The translations under genes and the position numbers were made by a program. A model generated the notes under the pieces. That model saw nothing but the letters and a program-made list of their open reading frames with translations. It was not told where the DNA came from and searched no databases. From an uncultured Treponema sp. (GTDB lineage Bacteria; Spirochaetota; Spirochaetia; Treponematales; Treponemataceae), in NCBI GenBank assembly GCA_947167745.1, contig CAMVJE010000066.1, forward strand, positions 1 to 7,738: 7,738 nt of DNA. The letters are read 5' to 3'. Below, piece after piece: positions 1-5,836 of this stretch (positions are counted from its first letter, which is position 1; the number at the start of each line of letters is the position of its first letter).

Positions 1-20
1 CACAATGTAATTATACATGC

Positions 21-54
21 AAAAAAAATCCCCTACAAGAAAAACTTGCAGGGG
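21..54 (-). terminator. Intrinsic terminator of the ABC ATPase gene
   Basis: Read on the minus strand, CCCCTGCAAG, a TTTTT loop and CTTGTAGGGG form a 10-bp stem with one G-U pair. One A and a run of eight T follow. The stop codon of the ATPase gene lies 23 bp upstream, so this ends that transcript. No further gene of the same transcript lies between, which supports a gene that is not followed by permease genes here. Confidence 0.93.
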
Positions 55-77
55 AAATCAGCTATCTTTCTAAAAGA

Positions 78-1196
78 CTACCATTTCTTCTCGATCTCTG
101 GTTCACAGATGTTGACTTCTGTGTCGAGGTCGAAGAATTTTGCTTTTTCCATATCTGGAGTGAAGTTGATGGTATCACCGAGCTGAACAACTACTTCAGG
201 AGCAACTTTTGCTACGATGTTTGCGTCCTTAACCTGAACGAATACATGTGTTTCTGCACCGAGTGGCTCTTTGTTTGTAACTTTAACCTGCATGTTGTTC
301 TCTGCAGCTGGAGCTGCCTGATAGTGCAAGTCTTCTGGGCGAATACCGAAAGTAACTTCTTTACCAACATATGCCTTGAGATGTTTCTGCTGAGCTTCTG
401 TTGGAATAAGAGTGAATGAACCTTCGTTTGCGATTATCTTTCCGTCTTTTTCTTCGATTGTAAGTTTGAAGAAGTTCATCGGAGGTGTACCAATGAAGCC
501 TGCAACGAATTTGTTGATCGGGTGGTTGTAAAGATACAATGGCTCACCAATCTGCTGGATTCGTTTTTCAGACATAACGACGATTTTTGTACCCATAGTC
601 ATAGCTTCAACCTGGTCGTGAGTAACATAAATCATTGTTGCCTGCAAGCGGTGATGGAGAGAAGAAATCTCACCACGCATTGTAACACGGAGTTTTGCGT
701 CGAGGTTAGAAAGAGGCTCGTCGAACAAGAATACTTTTGGAGAACGAACGATTGCTCGTCCTACAGCAACACGCTGACGCTGACCACCAGAGAGTGCCTT
801 TGGTTTTCGGTCGAGGTACTGAGTCAAGTCGAGCATTTTTGCAGCTTCTTCGACTTTGCGCTGAATTTCGATTTTTGGCTCTTTGCGGATTTTGAGACCG
901 AATGCCATGTTGTCAAATACGGTCATGTGTGGGTAAAGAGCGTAGTTCTGGAATACCATTGCGATATTGCGGTCTTTTGGCGGAACGTCGTTCATGAGCT
1001 CGCCGTCGATAAGAAGCTCACCGTCAGTGATGTCTTCAAGACCAGCAACCATGCGGAGTGTTGTTGACTTACCGCATCCAGATGGACCTACGAATACACA
1101 GAATTCGCGGTCTTCGATTGTTACGTTTGACTTTTCGACAGCAAGAACATTGCCATCATAAACTTTTGTAACGCCTTTAAGCTCTACTTTTGCCAT
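78..1196 (-). CDS. ugpC: ABC transporter ATP-binding protein, UgpC/MsmK/MalK type
   Basis: This 372-residue cytoplasmic ATPase powers an ABC importer, in this family usually for sugars, oligosaccharides or glycerol-3-phosphate. All nucleotide-binding motifs are visible: Walker A GPSGCGKST at 37-45, Q-loop Q83, signature LSGGQ at 135-139, Walker B VFLFDE at 155-160, D-loop from S163, and H-loop H193. The C-terminal third (about 235-372) is the MalK-type regulatory region with TOBE-like strands, including FGIRPEDL at 283-290. Length is normal for the family. The start is the ATG at 1196 rather than an in-frame ATG six codons upstream, because the strong Shine-Dalgarno sequence lies inside that short extension. 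No permease or binding-protein gene adjoins it and a terminator follows, so it may be a shared ATPase serving several importers, as MsmX and MsmK do in Gram-positive bacteria. The substrate cannot be read from sequence. The symbol denotes the family, not a proven substrate. Confidence 0.95.
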   Translation of the reverse strand: MAKVELKGVTKVYDGNVLAVEKSNVTIEDREFCVFVGPSGCGKSTTLRMVAGLEDITDGELLIDGELMNDVPPKDRNIAMVFQNYALYPHMTVFDNMAFGLKIRKEPKIEIQRKVEEAAKMLDLTQYLDRKPKALSGGQRQRVAVGRAIVRSPKVFLFDEPLSNLDAKLRVTMRGEISSLHHRLQATMIYVTHDQVEAMTMGTKIVVMSEKRIQQIGEPLYLYNHPINKFVAGFIGTPPMNFFKLTIEEKDGKIIANEGSFTLIPTEAQQKHLKAYVGKEVTFGIRPEDLHYQAAPAAENNMQVKVTNKEPLGAETHVFVQVKDANIVAKVAPEVVVQLGDTINFTPDMEKAKFFDLDTEVNICEPEIEKKW

Positions 1197-1200
1197 TTTT

Positions 1201-1207
1201 TCCTCCT
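1201..1207 (-). promoter_or_regulatory. Strong Shine-Dalgarno sequence that fixes the ATPase start
   Basis: On the minus strand AGGAGGA ends 4 bases before the ATG at 1196; measured from the core AGGAGG the gap is 5 bases. The alternative ATG at 1214 would put this motif inside the coding region and has no comparable site in front of it, so the downstream ATG is preferred. Confidence 0.88.
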
Positions 1208-1217
1208 GTGGCAAGGG

Positions 1218-1263
1218 ATTATAACTATGAATTCAGTATAAATGACAACGAAAGAGAATTCAA
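1218..1263 (-). promoter_or_regulatory. Sigma-70-type promoter candidates for the ABC ATPase
   Basis: Two overlapping candidates are visible on the minus strand. One has TTGAAT (1258-1263) and TATACT (1235-1240) with an exact 17-base spacer. The other has TTGTCA (1243-1248) and a perfect TATAAT (1218-1223) with a longer 19-base spacer. The first has the better spacing and the second the better -10 box. Either would leave a short 5' leader. The call rests on consensus resemblance only. It implies the ATPase is transcribed separately from the DUF554 gene upstream, although no clear terminator separates them. Confidence 0.6.
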
Positions 1264-1290
1264 GGGTAAAAAATCAAAAAAACGGAATTT

Positions 1291-2109
1291 TTATAAGCCC
1301 AGCAAATTTTTGACAAAAGGCTGGCAGAGAACGAAAATCACGCTAAAAAGCACAGACGGAAGATAATTGGCAGTCCTCACTTTTTTGATTCCCATGAGAT
1401 TGATTCCTATAAGAATGATAAGGGCACCACCGCTTCCCGTAAGCTCTGCAATCATCTGCTCGCTCACATAGGGGGCAATAAAAAGCGAAAGCATAGTCAG
1501 CGCCCCCTGATAAAGGAAAATCGCGATGATGCTGAATGCCGTTCCCACACCCATTGCCACCGCAAATCCAATCGAAATAAAGCCGTCCAAAATCGATTTT
1601 AAGAAAATAATAGAATAATCATGCTCAATTCCGGCCTTAAAACTGCCCACAATGGCCATGGCTCCCACGCAGAAAAGCACCGAAGCGTTCAAAAAGGCAT
1701 AGGCGAAATTTTTCTGAGGCCTGCCAGATGAAAAAGATTCAGGAGCAGAAGGGGAAAGCCTTCCCCTCGCTTCAAGCGCATTCGCGTTTTCCGCTACCCC
1801 TTCTGCGGGGTATCCCCGCAACGCCCCGTCATTTTTCTTCATAAAAATCTTTTCCAGAAATTTGCCGAAGGCGAGGATTTTTCCGTCGATATCTAGCAAA
1901 GTGCCCACAATTCCGCCCAGAATCAATGCCAGAGCCAGGTATACGACATTCTGATATTTAAATGACATCTGGACGCCCATAACGAATGAAACGAGACCGC
2001 AGGCCAGTTGAATGGAATCAGTGACTTTCTGGGGAATTTTCTTAGCAAAAAGAAGACCTATAATCGAACCGATTAAAATCGTAGCGCAATTAACAAAAAC
2101 GGCAATCAT
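1291..2109 (-). CDS. DUF554 family (YqgA-like) integral membrane protein with in-frame insertion
   Basis: The N-terminus (MIAVFVNCATILIGSIIGLL) and the GGIVGTLLDIDG segment at 65-76, with the later CVGAMAIVGSF at 147-157, fit the DUF554 family typified by E. coli YqgA. These are polytopic inner-membrane proteins with no firmly established function. Hydrophobic segments lie near residues 4-22, 34-48, 54-72, 137-157, 165-188, 192-212, 226-242 and 249-268. The protein is 272 residues, whereas family members are usually about 225-240; the excess matches a hydrophilic stretch at about 94-128 that looks inserted (see the repeat entry). An upstream in-frame start at 2274 is rejected because it would translate through tRNA-Leu and its terminator. 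The ATG at 2109 has only a short Shine-Dalgarno core, AGG, 8 bases away, lying within a tRNA relic. No convincing promoter lies between this start and the terminator at 2189-2220. Confidence 0.88.
   Translation of the reverse strand: MIAVFVNCATILIGSIIGLLFAKKIPQKVTDSIQLACGLVSFVMGVQMSFKYQNVVYLALALILGGIVGTLLDIDGKILAFGKFLEKIFMKKNDGALRGYPAEGVAENANALEARGRLSPSAPESFSSGRPQKNFAYAFLNASVLFCVGAMAIVGSFKAGIEHDYSIIFLKSILDGFISIGFAVAMGVGTAFSIIAIFLYQGALTMLSLFIAPYVSEQMIAELTGSGGALIILIGINLMGIKKVRTANYLPSVLFSVIFVLCQPFVKNLLGL
1741..1830 (-). repeat. GC-rich palindromic element inserted in frame in the DUF554 gene
   Basis: This stretch is about 63% G+C against about 41% in the next 90 bases. It is packed with inverted repeats. 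GCAGAAGGGG (1745-1754) pairs perfectly with CCCCTTCTGC (1797-1806). Nested or adjoining hairpins are GGGGAA-AGCC-TTCCCC (1751-1766), GCTT-C-AAGC (1769-1777) and GCGGGG-TAT-CCCCGC (1805-1819). It stays open in the DUF554 frame and encodes a hydrophilic linker rich in Ala, Glu, Gly, Pro and Ser, at roughly residues 94-123, between two predicted membrane segments. The exact borders are uncertain by 10-20 bases and no target-site duplication is clear. In pattern it resembles the Rickettsia palindromic elements that insert into coding sequences without breaking the frame; membership of any named family is not shown here. Confidence 0.65.
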
Positions 2110-2115
2110 TTTTAA

Positions 2116-2184
2116 AACCTGACTTGAACATAGGGAGGCGTTTGAAGCTGTGCTTCGGGCGACACAGTTTGCGCCACTAGCCCC
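2116..2184 (-). pseudogene. Degenerate partial copy of tRNA-Leu (anticodon stem to T-arm) with an internal insertion
   Basis: Two blocks match the intact tRNA-Leu at 2230-2311 in the same order and orientation. Positions 2116-2130 are identical over 15 bases to 2237-2251, the T-arm region. Positions 2163-2181 match 2254-2272 at 18 of 19 bases, covering the 3' side of the anticodon stem and the variable arm. Between the blocks the intact gene has 2 bases and this copy has 32. The 5' half, the anticodon and the acceptor 3' strand are absent, so it cannot make a tRNA. The 32-base insertion contains the small hairpin GAAGC-TGT-GCTTC (2144-2156). The relic's T-stem sequence CAGG provides the only Shine-Dalgarno-like core (AGG, complement of 2118-2120) for the DUF554 gene. 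Confidence 0.8.
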
Positions 2185-2188
2185 ACAT

Positions 2189-2220
2189 AAAAAATTGAGG
2201 CCTCCCATTTGGGAAGCCTC
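2189..2220 (-). terminator. Intrinsic terminator after tRNA-Leu
   Basis: On the minus strand GAGGCTTCCC, an AAAT loop and GGGAGGCCTC form a 10-bp stem with one G-U pair. AA and six T follow. It begins 9 bases past the mature 3' end of tRNA-Leu and separates that gene from the tRNA relic and the DUF554 gene. Confidence 0.93.
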
Positions 2221-2229
2221 ATAAACTAG

Positions 2230-2311
2230 TGCGGAGAACCTGACTTGAACAGGCACAGCTTGCGCCACTAGCACCTCAAGCTAGCGTGTCTACCAATTCC
2301 ACCATCCCCGC
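2230..2311 (-). tRNA. tRNA-Leu (anticodon GAG)
   Basis: The 82-base minus-strand sequence folds as a class II tRNA. The acceptor stem pairs GCGGGGA with TCTCCGC (one G-U). The D-arm contains AATTGGTAGA. The anticodon stem CTAGC/GCTAG encloses the loop TTGAGGT, giving anticodon GAG, which reads CUC and CUU leucine codons. There is a long leucine-type variable arm, and a T-arm with the loop TTCAAGT. The discriminator base is A, as leucine tRNAs require. CCA is not encoded; CTAG follows instead of CCA. It has its own promoter and terminator and is a single-gene transcription unit. Confidence 0.96.
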
Positions 2312-2325
2312 AACTGATGTTAGAT

Positions 2326-2354
2326 ATATTATAGAAATCCCTAAAAAGTGTCAA
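2326..2354 (-). promoter_or_regulatory. Promoter of tRNA-Leu
   Basis: A perfect -35 box TTGACA (2349-2354) lies upstream of an AT-rich -10 region on the minus strand. The -10 may be TAATAT (2326-2331, 17-base spacer) or TATAAT (2328-2333, 15-base spacer). Transcription would start about 8-10 bases before the mature 5' end of the tRNA, giving a short 5' trailer for RNase P. Confidence 0.85.
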
Positions 2355-2397
2355 TAGAAGTAGCACAAAATTTCCCCAATTTTCTCAAATATTTTTT

Positions 2398-2421
2398 TAG
2401 GAAAAGCAAGATATTTTCCTA
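2398..2421. repeat. Inverted repeat upstream of the membrane GGDEF gene
   Basis: TAGGAAAA (2398-2405) and TTTTCCTA (2414-2421) form a perfect 8-bp inverted repeat around an 8-base centre. It lies in the divergent control region about 22 bases upstream of the TATAAT box of the GGDEF gene, overlapping the place where its -35 box would be. It could be an operator, or chance symmetry in AT-rich DNA. The arms are palindromic in DNA, but no T-run follows, so it is not a terminator. Confidence 0.45.
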
Positions 2422-2448
2422 TCAATATATTGAAAACAGATGTATAAT
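2420..2448 (+). promoter_or_regulatory. Probable promoter of the membrane GGDEF gene
   Basis: A perfect TATAAT (2443-2448) lies 34 bases before the ATG at 2483. At the proper 17-base distance the -35 position (2420-2425) reads TATCAA, a poor match, and overlaps the right arm of an 8-bp inverted repeat. TTGAAA at 2430-2435 is closer to consensus but only 7 bases away, too near to serve. A weak -35 overlapped by a possible operator would fit a promoter needing an activator, but this is inference. The ribosome binding site is weak, GGGGA (2473-2477), ending 5 bases before the ATG. Confidence 0.55.
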
Positions 2449-2482
2449 TTAAAATGAATTTAAGGAAAATGCGGGGAAATTC

Positions 2483-3688
2483 ATGTATTATTCTAGCATC
2501 GGAATAGTGGCATTTTTAGTTCATGTAATCATCAACTATGATGTTCTGACAAAATCTAAGCATGAGCAAACTTCTGAATCACACAAGGCCTACAAAGCCT
2601 TTCTCTCCTGCGTTCTAATCTATTATATTTTTGATATTCTTTGGGGAGTCATCTACACTCTTAAATTACCTCTTCTTTCCTACGCATGGACAGAACTTTA
2701 TTTTCTGACCGTGGCAATTACTGTTTTTTTATGGACTCGATATGTAATCATTTATCTAAACAAAGAAACATTTTTTTCAAAAATCATAAAATATGCGGGA
2801 ATCATTTTTCTCGTCTTTGAATTTCTTTCCATAATTTTAAATTTATTTATCCCGATTATGTTTTACTATGACGAGGATGGCGGCTATCACACCGGAAAAG
2901 CCCGCACTGCCACAATGTTCGCCCAAATTCTGCTTTTTTTGGTGACTTCTATTTATACGCTTACAATCACGGTCAAAAATCATGGAAAAATCCGCCACCG
3001 TCACCGCACTATCGGGGGATTCGGCATAGCCATGACAATATTTGTTATTTTTTCGGCGATATACCCGATTCTCCCTTTTTATTCCTTAGGCTACTTACTG
3101 GGAATCTGCCTTATCCACACATTTGTCCTTGAAGACGAAAAAGAAGACCGTCGGGAAAAGCTCGAAAATCTCCTTCAAGTCGAAAAAATCCGCGAGGCAG
3201 AGCTTGGATCAGCACGATTAATGGCTTACACGGACTCTCTTACGGGAGTCAAAAGCAAAACAGCCTATCAGGAAGACATAATCGGAATCGGAAAACGAAT
3301 TGAAGACGGAATTTTAAAAGATTTCGCCGTTGCGGTCTTTGATGTGAACGGCTTGAAACTGGTAAACGATACAAAAGGCCACGATGAGGGCGATAAAGTC
3401 ATAAAAGAAGCCTGTGCCATAATCTGCAAAACTTTCAAACACAGCCCCATTTACCGAATTGGCGGAGACGAATTCGTCGCATTTCTCATGGGAGAGGATT
3501 TTAAGCACAAGACAGAATTAGTAAAGGCTTTTGACAGCCAGATGGAAAAGAATCTGACGGACAAGCATGTGGTCGTCTCATGCGGATTTACTGAATTTGA
3601 GGCCGGGCAAGACAAGTCCTACCCGACGGTTTTCAGCAGAGCCGACATGAAAATGTATGAGCGCAAAAAGCAGCTCAAAGACCTTTAG
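2483..3688 (+). CDS. Membrane-anchored diguanylate cyclase (7TM-GGDEF)
   Basis: This 401-residue protein would make cyclic di-GMP from two GTP at the inner membrane. Residues 1-216 hold about seven hydrophobic helices (near 4-20, 37-60, 66-92, 102-127, 143-164, 177-197, 199-216), a sensor of unknown ligand. A charged, probably coiled-coil linker follows at 217-246. The GGDEF domain spans about 248-400. It opens with DSLTG (251-255), has the metal-binding aspartate D287 in FDVNGLK, the substrate loop NDTKGHDEGD (295-304), and the motif GGDEF at 327-331. The RxxD inhibitory site is absent: the four residues in that place are FKHS (318-321). No EAL or HD-GYP domain is attached. The active site looks intact, so synthesis is more likely than degenerate binding. 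The stop codon overlaps that of the EF-G gene by 4 bp in convergent orientation, with no obvious terminator. Confidence 0.92.
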   Translation: MYYSSIGIVAFLVHVIINYDVLTKSKHEQTSESHKAYKAFLSCVLIYYIFDILWGVIYTLKLPLLSYAWTELYFLTVAITVFLWTRYVIIYLNKETFFSKIIKYAGIIFLVFEFLSIILNLFIPIMFYYDEDGGYHTGKARTATMFAQILLFLVTSIYTLTITVKNHGKIRHRHRTIGGFGIAMTIFVIFSAIYPILPFYSLGYLLGICLIHTFVLEDEKEDRREKLENLLQVEKIREAELGSARLMAYTDSLTGVKSKTAYQEDIIGIGKRIEDGILKDFAVAVFDVNGLKLVNDTKGHDEGDKVIKEACAIICKTFKHSPIYRIGGDEFVAFLMGEDFKHKTELVKAFDSQMEKNLTDKHVVVSCGFTEFEAGQDKSYPTVFSRADMKMYERKKQLKDL

Positions 3689-5745
3689 TAAGCTGAGTCA
3701 AGCCCGCCAGCTTTTACCTGGAAATGGGCGAATTCCATTGAGAAGCTTGCACGCCCCTGGGTTACGGAACGCAGGTTCGTTGAGAAGCCGAACATTTTTG
3801 CCATAGGCGCGATGCAGTGAACGATTTCGCCAGAGGCTTTTGAGTCCTGACCAGCAATCTGCCCGCCACGCTGGGTAATCTGGCTGATTGCGTCTCCCAC
3901 GAATTCAAGCGGACAGGAAATATCAACATTCATGACAGGCTCAAGAATCTGAGGTGAGGCTTTGGCAGCCGCCTCGTCAAAAGCCTGGGCCGCACATGCC
4001 GTAAAGGCAAAGGGAGTGCCTGTAAGCTCGTTGTAGTCGATTTTTGTGACCGTAACGCCCACATCGGCGCAAGGATAGCCGTATTTGATTCCAGAAGCGA
4101 AGGAATTTTCGATTCCGGCCTTGACAGCATCGTAAATCTCTTCGGGAATCTGAGCGTCATGAACTTCACAAGAATAGGTATTTCCAACCCCCTGCTCATT
4201 ATGACGGATTTTGAGAGTGAGGCCTGCGGTGTTGTCTTTTCCTGCAAGATTCTTTTCCCAGGTTGAAGAAACTTCGGCTTCGTTGGTGACGCTTTCGCGG
4301 TAAGTTACCTGTGGGGCGCCGACATTCGCCTTTACGCCAAAATCTTCCTTCATGCGGGTAACGAGAACATCAAGGTGAAGCTCGCCCATGCCGCTGATGA
4401 TGAGCTGGCCTGTCTCGGCATCTTCATGGCTGGTGAATGTTGGGTCTTCCCGGCTCATGACGGCAAGGGTTTCAACGAGCTTGTCTTTGTCGCTCAAAGT
4501 CTCAGGCTCGATTGCGATTGAGATTACCGGCTCCGGGAATTTAAGGCTTTCAAGAAGGATTGGCATTCCTTCGCTTCCCAAAGTGTCGCCAGTCTGAGAA
4601 ATTTTAAGACCTACGAAAACCGCGATGTCACCGGCCTGAACGCTGTCCATCTGCTCCATGTGATTGGCGTTTACGCGCAAGATTCGGTTGATTCGCTCCC
4701 GCTTTTTCTTACCCACATTGAGACACTGACTTCCAGTGGTAAATTTTCCTGAATAAACGCGGACAAAGCAAAGGGCTCCCATTTCACGATCCTGCTGAAT
4801 CTTAAAGACAAGACCGAGGGGCATTTTTTTGTCATCACAAGGAATCTCAACTTCCTCTTCTTTGTCTTTTTTGACATGAATGCCTTTTGCTGGCGGAACA
4901 TCTGTCGGGCAAGGAAGATAATCGATTACCGCGTCGATGAGCGGCTGAACGCCTTTGTTACGCCGTGCAGTGCCACACAAGCAGGGAACAAGGGTGCGGT
5001 TGATTGTAAGGGTGCGCAAAACTTTTTTGAGCTGCTCGTTTGTGATTTCGCCACCCTCAAGATAAATCATTCCCAATTCGTCGTCGTTTGAAGCAACGGT
5101 GTCGATGAGTTTTGCCCGCCATTCATTTGCCAAATCTTTATATTTGTCAGAAATATCAGATTCAGTGAAAGTTTCGCCCTCGTCTTCCTCGTTCCAGCGG
5201 ATTTCTTTCATTGTGAGAAGGTCGATTACGCCCTCAAAATCCTCGCCCTGCCCCATCGGGACCTGAAGAGCTACAGTATTGACTCCAAATTTTTCGTGAA
5301 CATCATTGATTGAATAGAAGAAATCAGCTCCAATCCGGTCCATTTTATTGACGAAACACAAGCGGGGAACAGAGAATTCATCAGCCTGCTTCCATACAGT
5401 CTCGGTCTGTGGCTGAACACCATCTACCGCGCAGATTACAGCAACAGCACCGTCCAAAACGCGCAAGGAACGCTCAACTTCGGCCGTAAAATCAACATGA
5501 CCCGGGGTATCAATAATATTGATTGTGTAACCTTTCCAGTCTGTTGTGATTGCTGCCGATGCAATTGTGATTCCACGCTCCTGCTCCTGCTTCATGAAGT
5601 CCATTGTGGCAGCACCGTCATCAATCTCGCCGATACGGTGAATTTTACCTGTATAATAGAGGATTCGTTCTGTAGTAGTTGTTTTTCCTGCGTCGATATG
5701 CGCCATAATTCCAATATTGCGCATTTTCTGTAAGTTAATTGCCAT
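3685..5745 (-). CDS. fusA: Elongation factor G-like translational GTPase, probably spirochaete (spd) type
   Basis: This 686-residue GTPase acts on the ribosome, either in tRNA-mRNA translocation or in ribosome recycling. G-motifs are complete: AHIDAGKTT (15-23), RGIT (57-60), DTPGH (79-83), NKMD (133-136) and CGTA (257-260). Domains II-V follow over the normal EF-G length, with GELHLDV at 455-461 and the Q-rich QITQRGGQI at 622-630. The domain IV tip differs from classical EF-G: where HDVDSSE is expected the sequence has DYNELTGTP (570-578). Together with GKIHRIGEIDDGAATMDF at 33-50, this suggests the spd EF-G lineage, in which spirochaetes carry two paralogues with split duties. Which paralogue this is cannot be decided here. 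The ATG at 5745 is preferred over an in-frame GTG at 5751, because GGG lies 9 bases before the ATG but only 3 before the GTG. It has its own promoter. Confidence 0.94.
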   Translation of the reverse strand: MAINLQKMRNIGIMAHIDAGKTTTTERILYYTGKIHRIGEIDDGAATMDFMKQEQERGITIASAAITTDWKGYTINIIDTPGHVDFTAEVERSLRVLDGAVAVICAVDGVQPQTETVWKQADEFSVPRLCFVNKMDRIGADFFYSINDVHEKFGVNTVALQVPMGQGEDFEGVIDLLTMKEIRWNEEDEGETFTESDISDKYKDLANEWRAKLIDTVASNDDELGMIYLEGGEITNEQLKKVLRTLTINRTLVPCLCGTARRNKGVQPLIDAVIDYLPCPTDVPPAKGIHVKKDKEEEVEIPCDDKKMPLGLVFKIQQDREMGALCFVRVYSGKFTTGSQCLNVGKKKRERINRILRVNANHMEQMDSVQAGDIAVFVGLKISQTGDTLGSEGMPILLESLKFPEPVISIAIEPETLSDKDKLVETLAVMSREDPTFTSHEDAETGQLIISGMGELHLDVLVTRMKEDFGVKANVGAPQVTYRESVTNEAEVSSTWEKNLAGKDNTAGLTLKIRHNEQGVGNTYSCEVHDAQIPEEIYDAVKAGIENSFASGIKYGYPCADVGVTVTKIDYNELTGTPFAFTACAAQAFDEAAAKASPQILEPVMNVDISCPLEFVGDAISQITQRGGQIAGQDSKASGEIVHCIAPMAKMFGFSTNLRSVTQGRASFSMEFAHFQVKAGGLDSAY

Positions 5746-5775
5746 AATCACATACCCATAAAAAAATGTGAAAAA

Positions 5776-5804
5776 ATTATAGAAGAAAACGAGATGATTT
5801 ACAA
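5776..5804 (-). promoter_or_regulatory. Promoter of the EF-G-like gene
   Basis: On the minus strand TTGTAA (5799-5804) and a perfect TATAAT (5776-5781) are separated by exactly 17 bases. The start would fall near 5769, leaving a leader of about 25 bases. It lies in the 91-base gap after the PAS/GGDEF/GAF gene. No intrinsic terminator is visible in that gap, so some read-through from upstream is possible. Confidence 0.8.
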
Positions 5805-5836
5805 GATAAGGAGAAAAGGATGAAAAAAGCGAATAA

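Noticed and set aside
522..1067. A 181-codon open frame on the plus strand
   Set aside because: It lies wholly antisense to the ATPase gene, has no ribosome binding site that I can see, and its translation is Cys/His/Phe-rich without any domain. The ATPase reading frame has every family motif, so this is a shadow frame.
1264..1290. Possible terminator after the DUF554 gene in the A/T-run region
   Set aside because: The runs of A and T allow only A-U pairing with no G+C stem, so it is not a credible intrinsic terminator.
2110..2274. A 55-residue N-terminal extension of the DUF554 protein starting inside tRNA-Leu
   Set aside because: It would translate the tRNA-Leu 3' half, its terminator and the tRNA relic. 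DUF554 homologues begin at the MIAVFVN-like sequence, so the frame is open upstream only by chance.
3702..3729. Imperfect hairpin just past the stop of the membrane GGDEF gene (GCCC/GGGC and CCAG/CTGG)
   Set aside because: No T-run follows on either strand and it lies in the conserved coding end of the EF-G gene, so I do not call it a terminator.
5749..5770. Short inverted repeat CACAT/ATGTG in the EF-G leader with the GGG ribosome-binding core in the loop
   Set aside because: The stem is only 5 bp, AT-rich, with a 12-base loop; too weak to claim as a regulatory structure.
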